Positions 1 through 9,279 are shown, counted from the first letter of the stretch. The stretch: DNA of 64,000 bases from Ensifer canadensis (GCF_017488845.2 NZ_CP083373.1:1-64000); one strand, 5' to 3'. A program made the numbers and translations. The notes: generated by a model not told the origin, from the letters alone.

Positions 1-1257
1 ATGAACGCATTGACCATGACCTGGGGCATAGCTGGCTTGACCGCACTCGGGGTGATTACACGGCCCTTTGCCTGGTCGGAATCAATATGGGCGATGCTCG
101 GCGCGGTTCTGCTTGTTGGGTTTGGGCTTATCGGTCCGACCGATGCCTGGGCTGGTATTGCAAAGGGTATTGATGTCTATCTGTTTCTAATCGGCATGAT
201 GTTGCTCTCCGAGCTCGCTCGTCAGGAGGGGCTGTTCGACTGGCTGGCTTCGATCGCCACCACCCACGCCAAGGGATCGCCCAAACGCTTGTTTGTCCTG
301 ATCTACGCGGTCGGAGTTGTTGTGACCGTATTCCTGTCGAACGACGCTACAGCGGTCGTGCTCACTCCTGCAGTCTATGCGGCCTGCCGGGCAGCGAAGG
401 TGAGGGACCCTATGCCCTATCTCCTTATCTGCGCTTTCATCGCCAACGCTGCAAGCTTTGTCCTTCCCATCTCCAATCCGGCCAACCTGGTGATTTTCGG
501 AGGCGGGGACATGCCGTCACTATCGCGTTGGTTCGCCAACTTCGCACAGCCTTCGCTCGCCTCTATCATCGTTACATTTCTCGCACTGTACTGGACGCAA
601 CGCTCGGTCATTGCGGCTGATGGCGTCGCGTCCAATGTACAGGCCGTGCCATTATCCTTCAGTGCGAAGCTTGCTGGTTTTGCTTTGTGCGGGACGGCCG
701 TCATACTGCTTGGCGCATCGGCGCTGCATTTCGATCTCGGTCTCCCTACGTTTCTCGCCGGTTGTGTGGCAACCGCCGCAGTTCTGCTGATCACGCGAAA
801 AAGCCCTATCGAGACGCTGAAAGATGTTTCGTGGAGTGTGCTGCCTCTGGTCGCCGGCTTGTTCGTCGTTGTTGAGGCATTGAACCGAACAGGACTGATT
901 GATCATCTCGCGCAGTATCTTTCCGACCAGGCATCGGCCTCTCCGGCACAGACCGCAGCTGCTGCGGGCGCAGTCGTGGCTCTGACGTCCAATCTCGTCA
1001 ACAATCTGCCCGCGGGGATTGTCGCTGGAAGCGCCGTTCAGTTGGCACACGCGTCCGATAAGATTGCCGGCGCGGTGCTGATCGGCGTCGATCTTGGCCC
1101 CAACCTCTCCGTCACCGGATCGCTTGCGACGATACTTTGGCTAACCGCGCTTCGCCGCGAGGGACTTCAGATCGGAGCCTGGGCATTCATGAAGACTGGC
1201 TTTGTCGTGATGGTGCCCGCGCTCGCTGCTTCGTTGGCCGTCCTCGCGATCCAGTGA
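1..1257 (+). CDS. ArsB/NhaD-type anion permease
   Basis: A 418-residue integral membrane protein made almost entirely of hydrophobic segments. The order of helices and motifs such as SNDATAVVLTPAV (about residue 113) and the LPISNPANLVIFGG re-entrant region (about residue 155) match the ArsB/SLC13-like ion transporter superfamily, whose members export arsenite or move inorganic anions across the inner membrane. A second inverted-repeat half carries the matching SNLVNNLPAG motif near residue 330. The ATG is the first base of the window, so the true start could lie further upstream. No arsR, arsC or arsH gene is adjacent, so arsenite as substrate is an inference. The next genes are on the opposite strand. 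Confidence 0.8.
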   Translation: MNALTMTWGIAGLTALGVITRPFAWSESIWAMLGAVLLVGFGLIGPTDAWAGIAKGIDVYLFLIGMMLLSELARQEGLFDWLASIATTHAKGSPKRLFVLIYAVGVVVTVFLSNDATAVVLTPAVYAACRAAKVRDPMPYLLICAFIANAASFVLPISNPANLVIFGGGDMPSLSRWFANFAQPSLASIIVTFLALYWTQRSVIAADGVASNVQAVPLSFSAKLAGFALCGTAVILLGASALHFDLGLPTFLAGCVATAAVLLITRKSPIETLKDVSWSVLPLVAGLFVVVEALNRTGLIDHLAQYLSDQASASPAQTAAAAGAVVALTSNLVNNLPAGIVAGSAVQLAHASDKIAGAVLIGVDLGPNLSVTGSLATILWLTALRREGLQIGAWAFMKTGFVVMVPALAASLAVLAIQ

Positions 1258-1719
1258 TCATAGTGGCCAGGCTTTGCTGCAGATCGCTTGGCAACAATCC
1301 TGCGCTCTCGTAGGTAGCGAGGGGTAGACTAGAGGCGAGCCGCATGAGGCTGATTTGATGCTGATGTTGGGCGAAATGTCGACTCTCTACAGCCCTGTGC
1401 GGGCCAATGCTGTGCTCGATCCTTACGGTTTAGCGCTGACAGGGTTCATGCTGCTCGTAGCCTGGAAAGCGCCGCCCTGGATTGTTGTCAGCTGGTGGGC
1501 AGGTGGAGCCTCACTCTCAAAAGAGCGCCGACTGTCGCTGAGGCAGTAGCAACCAGCTGGTCTGTCAGGATGTGTCGCCGGGCTTGGCGGTGTTTTGCTT
1601 GCCGCCGATCTCGGCTTTTCGATCGAGCCGGGCGAGGATCACGCCCCATCACATCGCCGCGCCGCATCAAGAGCCGTCGCTCCGTCAAGCTGACCTAGGC
1701 TTATGGATGGCCATTCGGC
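1258..1719. other. Intergenic region, possible membrane-gene remnant
   Basis: About 460 bases with no convincing gene. A short plus-strand ORF at 1355-1549 contains a hydrophobic stretch (ALTGFMLLVAWKAPPW) preceded by an L-D-P-Y motif, reminiscent of the C-terminal helices of chromate (ChrA) transporters, but there is no clear ribosome binding site and the rest does not resemble a protein. A decayed transporter fragment is possible but weakly supported. Confidence 0.3.
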
Positions 1720-2019
1720 TCAAGGTTGCTCAATGGCCTTTGGTACGCGGCGGCCCCGGACGACGCCTAGAACCGCTCCCAAAGTTCCACCTGTAACCGC
1801 GCCTGCGGAACCGCCCGCAAGAACTGCGATGAAGGCGTTCAGCAGTGCAGGCAGGACGCCGGACGCGGCCTGCACGTAAATCCCTGCCGCCAGCCCCAAA
1901 ACGGCACCCACAATGCCAAGCATAATTGCGAAGCCCGTCACCGTTTCCGACGGATCGATCATTGTTGAAGGTGCGGTGTCATCAATCGGCGGATGTTCGT
2001 TTTCTGCGCCTTGCTCCAT
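1720..2019 (-). CDS. Small glycine-rich membrane protein
   Basis: A 99-residue protein with an acidic hydrophilic N-terminus (about 25 residues) followed by two hydrophobic segments rich in Gly and Ala (GIVGAVLGLAAGIYV and GGSAGAVTGGTLGAVLGVV), the second with glycine-zipper spacing, and a short basic tail (RGRRVPK). A GGGAG ribosome binding site lies 4-8 bases before the ATG. It is the last gene on the minus strand after the fix operon, 10 bases past the fixS stop, so it may be co-transcribed. No family function is recognised. Confidence 0.65.
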   Translation of the reverse strand: MEQGAENEHPPIDDTAPSTMIDPSETVTGFAIMLGIVGAVLGLAAGIYVQAASGVLPALLNAFIAVLAGGSAGAVTGGTLGAVLGVVRGRRVPKAIEQP

Positions 2020-2029
2020 TTTCCACTCC

Positions 2030-2182
2030 CTATCGCCGCTTCAATTGCCCACTTGCGAAACGCCCTTGTATCGCCGGCGACCCTCGCCGCTGCACCGTCC
2101 AAATCGCTGAACTGGTGTCAGCACACAGGCCGACTGGGCCCATAAGGAGTGCCACGGGTATGAGAACCACCAGATAACTCAT
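2030..2182 (-). pseudogene. fixS: fixS/ccoS with out-of-frame C-terminus
   Basis: The ATG overlaps the fixI stop (ATGA), as expected for a translationally coupled fixS. The first 21 residues (MSYLVVLIPVALLMGPVGLCA) form the single membrane helix typical of CcoS/FixS, a small protein needed with FixI for copper loading of cbb3 oxidase. After that the frame carries no family similarity, but another frame reads Q-F-S-D-L-D-G-A-A-A-R-V, which is the conserved CcoS tail. A deletion of roughly 20 bases between the helix and the tail would explain this. The 50-residue product keeps the helix and loses the conserved cytoplasmic tail. The sequence was read directly; loss of function is inferred. Confidence 0.7.
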
Positions 2183-4428
2183 GATATCACGGCGGGGTGG
2201 CCGCTCCATTGTTCCCAGCGAAATATCGGGCTAGCTAACCGCAAGGAATTGCAAACGACAAGAACCGACGACAACGACATTGCAATTGCTGCTGCTAGCG
2301 GCGTGACGCTTCCCGCAATCGCAAACGGAATACTGACGACGTTATAGGCCACCGCGAAACCGAAATTTTGGCGGACAAGATCGTTTGCTCGTTTGGCGGT
2401 CTCGATAATGTCTCGCACAGCCAACAGATTATCGCTCAGGAATATGAAGTCAGCATGGTTTCGGCCAATGTCCGAGGCCGTTGATGGCGCGATCGAAACA
2501 TCGGCTGCGGCGAGGGCAGGGGCGTCATTTAACCCATCGCCAACCATCACGACTTTATCTGATGAGGATTGGAGAGCCCTTATCGCGGCAACCTTGTCAG
2601 CCGGGAGCAGCTCCGCGCTGTATCTTTCAATACCGAGACGGTTTGCAACGCGAGATACGGCACGTTTATTATCTCCCGAGACAATACCGAGCGAGGTCCC
2701 ACCCGCCCTCAGTGTTTGAACCAGCTCTGACGCTCCTGGTCGGACGACGTCCTCAAATTCAAAGACGGCAAGTATCTGATCGTCTCTGGTGAGCACCGAA
2801 GCGGTCCCATCGAAGTCTCGTGAAAAGTCCGGAAGGTTCGTTGCCCAGGATGCTCGGCCCAAACGGTAGGTCTGCCCGTGCCTGCGCCCTTCGATACCAA
2901 GACCGTGAATTTCGTCTACACTGTCGAATACTTCCGGCTTCGAACCCGCGCGCGTACCCGCATCGGCAACTGCTCGCGCGACGGGATGGTTTGAAAGCTG
3001 CGCAAGGCTGGCTGCAATTCCAAGAGCGCCGGGAGGTATTTGCTCGGCCTTGACCAACTGAGGTAGGCCAAGCGTCAGCGTTCCTGTCTTGTCGAACAAC
3101 ACGGTGCGCGCGTGGCATACCCGTTCCAGGGCAGAACCGTCCCTCACCATGATGCCCCGTTCGAAAAGCCGCCGTGTTGCGACGACCTGGACCATGGGAA
3201 CCGCCAATCCAAGTGCGCATGGGCAGGTGATGATCAGAACCGCGATCGCAGTTGTGACGGCTTGGTGAAGGTCTCCCGAGACGTACAACCAGCCAGCAAG
3301 CGTGATTGCGGCAATGGAGTGGACCACCGGCGAATACAAGGCTGCGGCGCGATCCGCCACGCGCCTGTAGTTTGTTCGAGCGCTCTCGGCCGCGTCCACC
3401 ATGCGTGCCATTTCTGATAAAAAAGAGTCGCCGGCATTTTGGGTCGCAATAACCAGGATTGGGCTACCAGCGTTCAGTACGCCCGCTGACAACGTTGCGC
3501 CCACGTCGACGGACCTCCATCGACTTTCCCCTGACACTAAGGACGAGTCGATTTCGGTTCCTCCCTCGTGCACAACGGCGTCGACCGGTACGCGATCGCC
3601 TGACCGGACAAGCAGGCGCATTCCCGGCTGAACTTCCTCGAGTGGGGTGTAAGAAAACGTCCCATCCTCATGCACGACGTTGGCGCCCATCGGTATGAGT
3701 TTTTGAAGATCATCGATCGCGGAACGTACCTTGCCCCGCATCATTTGATCCAGGGTCCTGCCAGCCAGGAGGACGAAGATGAGCGCCACGCTGGCATCGA
3801 AATAAGCATGTCGCGCGCCTGTAAAGGTATCGTACAAACTGAGGATGAACGCGAGGATGATGCCGACACTGATAGGTACATCCATGTTGGTCTGTCCGCT
3901 CCGCAGCGCCCTCCATGCGGATGCATAGAAAATCCTGCCGGAGTAGAAGACAGCCGGAAGGGCCAAACCAGCGGAAATCATGTGAAATGCGTTTCGTGTT
4001 GCTGGATCTGCCCCTGACCAGACCGAAACAGAGAGGATCATGATGTTCATTGAGCAAAAGCCGGCAACCGCAAGCGCTACCAAGAACGACGACAAGGATT
4101 CATCGGCGGACACATCAGTGACGATGTGAGCAGAATAGCCCGCCATGGCTAACGCCCCGATGAAATCGGGGCATTGGGCCTTTTCGCTGTCCCAACTGAC
4201 TGTGACGCGTCTTCGTGACAGGTTCACGCGCGCGGATTCAACAGCTTGGAGGTCGCCCAACGCCCGTTCGATCTTTGCGATACAACCTGCGCAATGCACC
4301 TCAGGTGTAGAAAGGGTTACCTGTCGAAGTCCATTTCCAACACCCCGGCTTGCCAGGAATATTTCCTCGCCACGAGAACGAACCGCATCCTTGTCTGGAC
4401 AAATATCAGCGAACGAGCAGCAAGCCAT
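2179..4428 (-). CDS. fixI: Copper-transporting P1B-type ATPase FixI/CcoI
   Basis: A 749-residue P-type ATPase. It has an N-terminal Cys-rich segment (M-A-C-C), a heavy-metal-binding domain with the CAGC motif near residue 50, the transmembrane CPCALGLA motif, the phosphorylation motif DKTGTLT and the hinge GDGLNDAPAL. Length and position next to fixNOQP identify it as FixI, which moves copper across the inner membrane for assembly of the CuB centre of cbb3 oxidase. It starts 2 bases after the DUF2189 gene and its stop overlaps the start of fixS, so it lies inside one operon. Related CopA copper exporters are excluded mainly by context and by the Cys-rich N-terminus. Confidence 0.93.
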   Translation of the reverse strand: MACCSFADICPDKDAVRSRGEEIFLASRGVGNGLRQVTLSTPEVHCAGCIAKIERALGDLQAVESARVNLSRRRVTVSWDSEKAQCPDFIGALAMAGYSAHIVTDVSADESLSSFLVALAVAGFCSMNIMILSVSVWSGADPATRNAFHMISAGLALPAVFYSGRIFYASAWRALRSGQTNMDVPISVGIILAFILSLYDTFTGARHAYFDASVALIFVLLAGRTLDQMMRGKVRSAIDDLQKLIPMGANVVHEDGTFSYTPLEEVQPGMRLLVRSGDRVPVDAVVHEGGTEIDSSLVSGESRWRSVDVGATLSAGVLNAGSPILVIATQNAGDSFLSEMARMVDAAESARTNYRRVADRAAALYSPVVHSIAAITLAGWLYVSGDLHQAVTTAIAVLIITCPCALGLAVPMVQVVATRRLFERGIMVRDGSALERVCHARTVLFDKTGTLTLGLPQLVKAEQIPPGALGIAASLAQLSNHPVARAVADAGTRAGSKPEVFDSVDEIHGLGIEGRRHGQTYRLGRASWATNLPDFSRDFDGTASVLTRDDQILAVFEFEDVVRPGASELVQTLRAGGTSLGIVSGDNKRAVSRVANRLGIERYSAELLPADKVAAIRALQSSSDKVVMVGDGLNDAPALAAADVSIAPSTASDIGRNHADFIFLSDNLLAVRDIIETAKRANDLVRQNFGFAVAYNVVSIPFAIAGSVTPLAAAIAMSLSSVLVVCNSLRLASPIFRWEQWSGHPAVIS

Positions 4429-4430
4429 GG

Positions 4431-5237
4431 CTATTTCACCGCTTTATACGCGTGCCAGGTTGCGTGGCCGAGAAGCGGGAAAATGACGATCAACCCGATG
4501 CCCGCGGTGGCCACTGCGATCACAAACAGAGCCAAAATCAGCGCACCCCAGAGCAGCATTGGACGCAAGTTGTTCCAGACCAACGCGGCACTGACACCCA
4601 TCGCCGTGAAGGCATCGATCTGCTGGTCGAGTAGCATTGGAATCGAAAAGGCGCTGATTGCAAAGGAGAAACCTGCGAACAAGGCCCCCACAAATAGCCC
4701 CACGGCTAGCATCGCCCAGCCGGTCGGCGTGGTGAGGAGCAGTTCGGCGACGTGCTGGAGGCCGGGGAAGGGGCGAACGCCAAAAAAGAGTGCATAAATC
4801 AGGACTGCGGCTCGCATCCACAAAAGCATGAGCATGCAAAGGAGCAATCCTGTGAAAAATACCTGAGCGCCAGCTCTCGGGCGGACGCCAAGCATCCCAC
4901 CGAAGGTGGTCTGCTGCGCGCTCTCAAGGCGAGCACTCTTCAAATAGAGACCCGACGCCAGAAGTGGTCCGATGATCATCAGACCGGCAACAACTGGAAA
5001 GAGAAAGTAATCGCGCCGGGTTGCAAACAATACCCATACCGAGAGGCTGCAAAGAGCGCAGACGACGACGCCATAGGCCAGGCTTTGGGCAGGGGAGATC
5101 AAGAAGTCGCGCCAGCCTTTAGCCAGCCAGGTGAACGGGGCGTTTATGGGCAGGTGTCGTTGCCATTTTGGGTTCCAAGTTTCTTCTATACCCGAGACCT
5201 CACTAATGAGACGCCTGGTTTTGTTGTGCGAAACCAT
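4431..5237 (-). CDS. DUF2189 integral membrane protein of the fix operon
   Basis: A 268-residue protein with about six membrane helices, resembling the DUF2189 family. The start chosen (MVSHNKTRR) has a GGAGAG ribosome binding site, better than the upstream in-frame ATG at 5309. The hydrophilic N-terminus (about 45 residues) is followed by W-L-A-K-G-W-R-D and then paired hydrophobic segments. It sits between the small membrane protein after fixP and fixI, where other rhizobial clusters carry fixG and fixH. Its constant link with cbb3 genes suggests a role in oxidase assembly or membrane placement, but this is inference. Confidence 0.8.
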   Translation of the reverse strand: MVSHNKTRRLISEVSGIEETWNPKWQRHLPINAPFTWLAKGWRDFLISPAQSLAYGVVVCALCSLSVWVLFATRRDYFLFPVVAGLMIIGPLLASGLYLKSARLESAQQTTFGGMLGVRPRAGAQVFFTGLLLCMLMLLWMRAAVLIYALFFGVRPFPGLQHVAELLLTTPTGWAMLAVGLFVGALFAGFSFAISAFSIPMLLDQQIDAFTAMGVSAALVWNNLRPMLLWGALILALFVIAVATAGIGLIVIFPLLGHATWHAYKAVK

Positions 5238-5259
5238 ATGACTCTCCTTAAGCTCGCGA

Positions 5260-5451
5260 TCAGCACGATGACTTGGCTGCCTTGAACTGCCCCGGTCCAG
5301 TTCCGGCAACCTTCAGATGCGCTACACATCCAGGATCGCTGTCGTACGCCACAAACAACAAATGAGCATTCGCGCCCACAAAGAGCGCGCATGCCGCAGC
5401 AATGAGAGAGAAAACCAGGATGGCCGATTTTGATCGGTGTCTTATCGTCAT
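5260..5451 (-). CDS. 63-aa membrane protein coupled to fixP
   Basis: Starts at an ATG overlapping the fixP stop codon (ATGA), a classic sign of translational coupling. The product has a basic N-terminus (MTIRHRSKS), one hydrophobic helix (about residues 10-35, ending AHLLFVAY) and a short tail with a conserved-looking C-V-A-H segment and a C-terminal Cys. This topology suggests a single-pass inner membrane protein with a periplasmic tail. It occupies the position where FixH would follow in other organisms but is far shorter than FixH. Function unknown; probably an oxidase accessory factor. Confidence 0.65.
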   Translation of the reverse strand: MTIRHRSKSAILVFSLIAAACALFVGANAHLLFVAYDSDPGCVAHLKVAGTGPGQFKAAKSSC

Positions 5452-6332
5452 CACGGCTTCTCTACTCCAAGGGAGTTCACATAAAGAGCCAGGACCTTGA
5501 TCTCGAGGGGCGTCAACCGCTCGTCCCAAGTTGGCATGTGGCCCTGCCGTCCGCCGTGAACTGTATCGATGATATTTTGAAGGCTACCGCCATACACCCA
5601 ATACTGGTCTGTAAGGTTGGGTGCCCCAACCTCCTGATTTCCTTGGGCATCCTCACCATGGCACGCAGCGCACGTTGTGAGGAAGACTTCGCGGCCGCGC
5701 TCCATTTGCCCGACGTTATCGGCAGTGGAGGCGGCGGGAATAGTGAGGGAGCGAACATACAATGCGACATCCCTGACCTGATTGCGATCCAGCATTTCGT
5801 CACGGCCAAAGGCGGGCATCTGCGCCACCCGGCTCTCCTCATGCTGGGTGTTGATCCCGACTTTGAGCGTCTGAGCAATGTTTTCCGGACTGCCGCCCCA
5901 CAGCCAATCGTCATCCGTGAGGTCTGGGTAGTTATTCCTACCCCGCCCATCGACGCCATGACAGGCAGCACAGTTATCTCCGAACAATTGGTGCCCCATC
6001 GATCTGACGGTGGAGATCAAACGTTCGTTGGCTCTGATTTCGTCGAAAGATAGAGTTTCAAGTTGTGTCGTCAGGGCGGCCCGGGCTGATGTGGCACTTG
6101 CCAATTTCTCTTCGACGGTTTTGCGCTGGTCGATACCCAGCAGCCCCTTGGTGTAGGTCGAACCAAGCGGCCATGTAGGAAGCAGCACCCACCATAAAAG
6201 CGCGAAAATATGCGTGATGATGAGGAAAAGAAGGACCCCTCGCGGTACCGGAGTGTCCAGTTCTTTTATGCCGTTCCATTCGTGCCCGGTTGTTTTGCGG
6301 CCGCTAACGGGATCGATTTCGTCTACTTCCAT
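5451..6332 (-). CDS. fixP: cbb3 oxidase diheme subunit FixP/CcoP
   Basis: A 293-residue membrane-anchored cytochrome c. One helix (about residues 31-53) is followed by two cytochrome c domains with CAACH motifs near residues 121 and 218, and distal Met ligands in the M-P-A-F-G and M-P-T-W segments. FixP passes electrons from the bc1 complex through its two hemes towards FixO and FixN. The gene overlaps fixQ by 10 bases and its stop overlaps the next small gene, so expression is coupled. Confidence 0.95.
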   Translation of the reverse strand: MEVDEIDPVSGRKTTGHEWNGIKELDTPVPRGVLLFLIITHIFALLWWVLLPTWPLGSTYTKGLLGIDQRKTVEEKLASATSARAALTTQLETLSFDEIRANERLISTVRSMGHQLFGDNCAACHGVDGRGRNNYPDLTDDDWLWGGSPENIAQTLKVGINTQHEESRVAQMPAFGRDEMLDRNQVRDVALYVRSLTIPAASTADNVGQMERGREVFLTTCAACHGEDAQGNQEVGAPNLTDQYWVYGGSLQNIIDTVHGGRQGHMPTWDERLTPLEIKVLALYVNSLGVEKP

Positions 6333-6490
6333 GGCACATCGTCCTCATCGAGAATGTTGTGTTTTGCCCGGTCGAACCGAGCCTTGTTAGACGGCCAGAA
6401 AGTGTAAACAAGCACGCAAATCGAGAAGCCGATGAGGTAGAATAAGCCCCAACTCTTGGCTGCTTCAACCAGAGTATCGTGCGTAAACAT
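6323..6490 (-). CDS. fixQ: cbb3 oxidase small subunit FixQ/CcoQ
   Basis: A 55-residue single-helix protein (MFTHDTLVEAAKSWGLFY, helix about residues 14-37, then a charged tail ending DEDDVPWK). This is the usual FixQ form, which stabilises cbb3 oxidase. A GGGGAGAG ribosome binding site supports this start rather than the ATG at 6511. It lies between fixO and fixP as in all rhizobial fixNOQP operons. Confidence 0.92.
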   Translation of the reverse strand: MFTHDTLVEAAKSWGLFYLIGFSICVLVYTFWPSNKARFDRAKHNILDEDDVPWK

Positions 6491-6507
6491 TTCGGCTCTC
6501 CCCGGGT

Positions 6508-7260
6508 TCAATCGTTGGGATCGGGTGCTTGTTCCGTCGCTGCCGTGTTGGCATAGGCGGCTTCGGTCAGACGGCCAAGCACTTGGAGGTAGGCCACGAG
6601 TGCATCCATCTCGGTCACGTTCGTGGCAACGCCATCGAAGGCAGTGACTGTCGTTTTCTCCCCGTATCGCTCGGAGACGCCTGAGGATTGCGTGCTGTCG
6701 GGCATTGCCTGGCCGTAGGCGTCAGACGAGGCATTGGCAATCATCGCGTCTGTATAGGGCACGCCAACCACTCGCTGAGCTTGGAGGTGCTCGGCAAGGT
6801 CGTTCATCCGCAATGGCGTCCTCGCAAGCCAAGCATATGCCGGCATGTTCGATTCCGGCACAACGTCACGAGGATTGCTCAGATGAGCGACGTGCCAGAA
6901 GTCTGAATACTTCCCACCGATGCGGGCAAGATCGGGTCCCGTGCGTTTAGATCCCCATAACATTGGATGATCGTATTTCGACTCGACTGCAAGCGAGTAG
7001 GGACCGTACCGTTCAACCTCATCGCGTAGCGTGCGGATCATCTGGCTGTGACAGGCGTAGCAACCTTCCCGGACATAGATATTGCGGCCCGCTAACTCGA
7101 GCGGGGTATAAAGCCGCATATCGTCGACGGTTTCGACCGTCTCGTCGATCGTGAACAAGGGGGCAATCTCCACAATGCCTCCTACACTTGCCGCAGCGAT
7201 GATTGCCAGTACAAATCCGATTGCAGTCCGTTCGAGCTTGCGATGAAACAGTTCTGGCAT
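6508..7260 (-). CDS. fixO: cbb3 oxidase monoheme subunit FixO/CcoO
   Basis: A 250-residue membrane-anchored c-type cytochrome. The chosen start (MPELFHRKLERTAIGF) lies 4 bases after fixN and has a GGAG ribosome binding site. An N-terminal helix (about residues 12-32) precedes the heme-binding motif CYACH (about residue 68) and conserved segments W-G-S-K-R-T-G-P-D-L and N-M-P-A-Y that supplies the Met ligand. FixO accepts electrons from FixP and delivers them to FixN. Confidence 0.95.
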   Translation of the reverse strand: MPELFHRKLERTAIGFVLAIIAAASVGGIVEIAPLFTIDETVETVDDMRLYTPLELAGRNIYVREGCYACHSQMIRTLRDEVERYGPYSLAVESKYDHPMLWGSKRTGPDLARIGGKYSDFWHVAHLSNPRDVVPESNMPAYAWLARTPLRMNDLAEHLQAQRVVGVPYTDAMIANASSDAYGQAMPDSTQSSGVSERYGEKTTVTAFDGVATNVTEMDALVAYLQVLGRLTEAAYANTAATEQAPDPND

Positions 7261-7264
7261 CGCT

Positions 7265-8917
7265 TTACTCCGCTGGGCCTGTTGCCGTGTTCTGTGGGAT
7301 TGACGTGATGGGCGGCGCATCTCCTGCGTAACCACCCACAGGGGCTTCCCGAACGGTCATCCAGATATTGTAGGTCGCAACGATCGCGCCCAACAGGAAG
7401 AGGAACCCCCCGAAGGCGCGGGCGATATAATAGGGATACATTGCAACAAGTGAATCGACGAACGAGTAGGTAAGATTGTTGTCTTCACTATAGGTGCGCC
7501 ACATCAGACCCTGGATGATGCCCGAGTTCCACATGGCAAACACATAGATCAGCGTGCCTGCAAGAGCGAGCCAGAAGTGGACTTCGACCAGCGTGGCTGA
7601 ATACATGCGTTCCCGTTTCCAGATGGCGGGCACCAGCGTGTACAGTGATCCGTAGGTGATCAGCGCCACCCACCCGAGTGCACCCGCATGCACGTGCCCG
7701 ACGGTCCAATCCGTATAATGGGAAAGGGAGTTCACCGGGCGTATGGCGAGAAACGAGCCTTCGAAGGTGGACAACCCATAGAAAAAGGCGGCGGTCATCA
7801 TGAAACGAAGTGTGGCGTCATCCCGCACCTTATGCCACGCGCCGTTGAGCGTGAGCAGCGCGTTCCCCGCTGAGGCCCATGATGGAACGAGCAACATGAC
7901 CGAAAATGTCATGCCAAGATTTTGTACCCAATGGGGCAATGCCGTGTAGTGTAAGTGATGGGATCCGGCCCACATATAAAAGAACGTAATACCCCAGAAG
8001 CTTAGTATCGATAGGCGATACGAAAAAATAGGTCGTTCGGCTCGTTTCGGCAAATAGTAGTAAAGCATTGCCAGAAAGCCTGCAGTCAAAAAGAAAGCAA
8101 CAGCGTTGTGCCCATACCACCATTGCACCATAGAATCCTGGACGCCTGCCCAGATTGTATAGCTTTTTGCGTGGCCGAGTGAGACGGGGATCGTCAGGTT
8201 GTTGACGATGTGCAAGATAGCGACCACCAGGATGAAAGCCATATAGTACCAGTTGGCGACATAGATGTGAGGTTCACGGCGACGCGCCAAAGTCCTGATG
8301 TACAGGATGAAGTAGGTCACCCAGACAATTACAAGCCAGAGATCAGCATACCATTCCGCCTCGGCATATTCTTTCGATTGGGTGATCCCCATGAAATACC
8401 CGGTGACTGCCAATATGCAGAATAGATTATAGCCCATCAGCACGAACCACGGACTGAGCTGGTCGGCCAACCTTGCGCGGGACGTTCTCTGGACGACGTG
8501 GAATGAAGTTGCGATCAAGGCATTGCCACCAAATCCAAAAATGACGCCCGTCGTATGCGCTGGACGGATGCGGCCGAAACTTGTCCATGCCGTATCGAAA
8601 TTAAGACTGGGCCAAGCGAGCTGTGCGGCCGCCCAAACACCGATGAACATCCCAAAGATCGCCCAGGCGAGGGTCAATGCGACACCGGCCTTGATCGGAT
8701 CATCATAGTATCGCTCGATACGGGTCGGATCGGGCACACCCTCAAATGCACGCGAAATGATGATGAATATGAGCGCGACACTGTAGAAGAAGATTATTGC
8801 GCCATGAACGCCCAGGGGGTCGGTTCGACCAGCCACTCCCATCGCGATCCCGATAATCGCGAGCAAAATTAATATGGCGGACGCCAGCCCCCGTTCGATG
8901 GTCGTCAACTGTCCCAT
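7265..8917 (-). CDS. fixN: cbb3 oxidase catalytic subunit FixN/CcoN
   Basis: A 550-residue heme-copper oxidase subunit I of the C (cbb3) type with twelve or more helices. Conserved His residues occur in segments such as R-P-A-H-T-T-G-V-I, Y-G-H-N-A-V-A-F and H-T-D-W-T-V-G-H-V-H. It binds the low-spin heme b, the high-spin heme b3 and CuB and reduces oxygen with high affinity, supporting respiration at very low oxygen. The start MGQLTTIERG at 8917 is preferred over the upstream ORF start because of a strong GGAGGGG site; the extra upstream 55 codons overlap the promoter region. Confidence 0.95.
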   Translation of the reverse strand: MGQLTTIERGLASAILILLAIIGIAMGVAGRTDPLGVHGAIIFFYSVALIFIIISRAFEGVPDPTRIERYYDDPIKAGVALTLAWAIFGMFIGVWAAAQLAWPSLNFDTAWTSFGRIRPAHTTGVIFGFGGNALIATSFHVVQRTSRARLADQLSPWFVLMGYNLFCILAVTGYFMGITQSKEYAEAEWYADLWLVIVWVTYFILYIRTLARRREPHIYVANWYYMAFILVVAILHIVNNLTIPVSLGHAKSYTIWAGVQDSMVQWWYGHNAVAFFLTAGFLAMLYYYLPKRAERPIFSYRLSILSFWGITFFYMWAGSHHLHYTALPHWVQNLGMTFSVMLLVPSWASAGNALLTLNGAWHKVRDDATLRFMMTAAFFYGLSTFEGSFLAIRPVNSLSHYTDWTVGHVHAGALGWVALITYGSLYTLVPAIWKRERMYSATLVEVHFWLALAGTLIYVFAMWNSGIIQGLMWRTYSEDNNLTYSFVDSLVAMYPYYIARAFGGFLFLLGAIVATYNIWMTVREAPVGGYAGDAPPITSIPQNTATGPAE

Positions 8918-8995
8918 GGTTCGACCCCTCCTGCGGTGCCTCGTGTTCGACCATCTATCTTCCGCTAAGTGCTTTTCAAGTGCGAAAACAACGAA

Positions 8996-9009
8996 TTGAT
9001 ATTCGTCAG
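8996..9009 (-). promoter_or_regulatory. FNR/FixK-type box upstream of fixN
   Basis: The plus strand reads TTGAT-ATTC-GTCAG, one mismatch from the palindrome TTGA(C/T)-N4-(A/G)TCAA bound by FixK and FnrN. It is centred about 85 bases before the fixN start in the only promoter-length gap before the operon, so it probably activates fixNOQP under low oxygen. The rest of the gap to 9279 shows a short GC-rich hairpin near 9124-9140 and nothing else. Confidence 0.65.
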
Positions 9010-9279
9010 TGGGACACGAGAGGTGACAACAAACTACCCTACTGTTCACTGAAGCCGTGGTCAGTCGGTTGCGCCCTAGCAAGGTAGCAGAACTTTCCTC
9101 GCAAGGGCCATGAAGAGTTGTCGAAAGCCGCTTCGCGGCTTGAATAGCTTGGACCTTTCCAAGGCCCAGACAGGATCAAAGACGAGCTATCGATCCTGCC
9201 CTCATTGCTCTGCCGGTTCGAAATCTTGAGCAGTTGCGGCCTACGCAGTTGCCCGCTTGTTTTGGAGCGGCGACGACCG

